5,251 bases of DNA from Prevotellaceae bacterium (GTDB lineage Bacteria; Bacteroidota; Bacteroidia; Bacteroidales; Paludibacteraceae), in NCBI GenBank assembly GCA_031290375.1, contig JAITNR010000040.1, forward strand, positions 1 to 5,251, written 5' to 3'. The notes under the pieces were generated by a model that saw only the letters and a list, made by a program, of their open reading frames with translations, did no database searches and was not told where the DNA came from. Each line of letters begins with the position of its first letter. Positions within the stretch are counted from its first letter, which is position 1. Positions 5,055 through 5,251 of this stretch are shown here, one piece after another. The translations under genes and the position numbers were made by a program.

Positions 5055-5251
5055 ATGCCGCAATCGTTTTCCGTTTTGGAACTCTTCGGCAGTAATACTC
5101 AGGGGATGAGACTTCCACAAATGCCTACAGAGCAACGAGAAACACTGACAGGTACGTCCGACTTTATAAGCGTAAAAACAAATCATGCAGCAGGGTTGTC
5201 TGTTTTTAACACAACAACCAAATGCTGGGAAATATGGAATGGAGAAGTTTG
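5055..5251 (+). CDS. 5' part of a Bacteroidota surface-type protein module (3' end outside window)
   Basis: The frame is open from the ATG at 5055 to the edge (65 codons plus 2 bases). It contains MPQSFSVLELFGSNTQG (1-17), MRLPQMPTEQRETLTG (18-33), GLSVFNTTTKCWEIWNGEV (47-65), and probably W next. This pattern, '(IGT)..P..VLEL...G.RLPQM...QR..L...GL..FNTTT.C.E.WNG', is common in secreted or surface proteins of Bacteroidota, often before repeat or adhesin-like regions. Function unknown. The 'IGT' that normally opens the module is coded just before the ATG (5043-5051, IGTE to 5054), but the frame is closed at 5016 and there is no signal peptide. The annotated start may therefore be wrong, or the gene is a 5'-truncated copy. 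Later in-frame ATGs at 5106 and 5121 would cut into the module and are less likely. Confidence 0.6.
   Translation, partial: MPQSFSVLELFGSNTQGMRLPQMPTEQRETLTGTSDFISVKTNHAAGLSVFNTTTKCWEIWNGEV

Noticed and set aside
4924..5118. 64-codon open frame on the minus strand
   Set aside because: It starts inside the right-edge gene on the other strand and runs through A/T-only promoter DNA, with a low-complexity Tyr/Lys/Ile-rich product.
1..5251. tRNA, rRNA, CRISPR array or insertion sequence
   Set aside because: Reading both strands I saw no cloverleaf, rRNA-like stretch, regularly spaced repeat array or transposase.

Overview
The window looks like chromosomal DNA from a member of the Bacteroidota, probably a Bacteroidales-type organism. 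It is AT-rich. It has several Bacteroidota-type promoters (TTTG, 19-21 bases, TAnnTTTG) and few Shine-Dalgarno sites. It carries a DegP/HtrA protease, a YtxH/phage-holin-family gene pair, and the start of a surface-type protein with the Bacteroidota 'IGT..P..VLEL...GMRLPQM...FNTTTKCWEIWNG' module. The order-level assignment is inference.

Layout. Bases 1-684 (+) hold the C-terminal part of a gene cut by the left edge. It starts with a stretch resembling the end of EcoRI-family adenine methyltransferases and ends in a GIY-YIG/T5orf172-like nuclease domain, so it is probably part of a restriction-modification locus lying to the left. It converges on a three-gene minus-strand operon (1666 to 764): a YtxH protein, a DUF1469/phage-holin-3_6-type membrane protein, and a small basic membrane protein whose start overlaps the gene before it. 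The order matches the proteobacterial yqjD-yqjE-yqjK envelope-stress cluster. A 299-base divergent intergenic region with a perfect inverted repeat separates this operon from htrA/degP (1966-3450, +), a periplasmic serine protease with two PDZ domains. htrA converges, with only 33 bases between, on carA (4563 to 3484, -), the glutaminase subunit of carbamoyl-phosphate synthetase.

The most interesting stretch is the carA leader (about 4740 to 4564, minus strand). It has a promoter -7 element, two overlapping short leader ORFs that both read through a run of six U, and then a hairpin followed by a U tract, a candidate intrinsic terminator, 33 bases before the carA start codon. One leader ORF stops inside the terminator stem and the other just before it. 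This is the architecture of the enterobacterial pyrBI attenuator, where low UTP stalls RNA polymerase and lets the ribosome block terminator formation. I propose a UTP-sensing, translation-coupled attenuator for carA.

The right end (about 4750-5251) starts with very AT-rich DNA holding seven A-tracts at roughly helical spacing. A very good Bacteroidota promoter follows, then the 5' part of a gene running off the window. Its conserved module begins before the first ATG and no signal peptide is encoded, which suggests a 5'-truncated or cassette-like copy.
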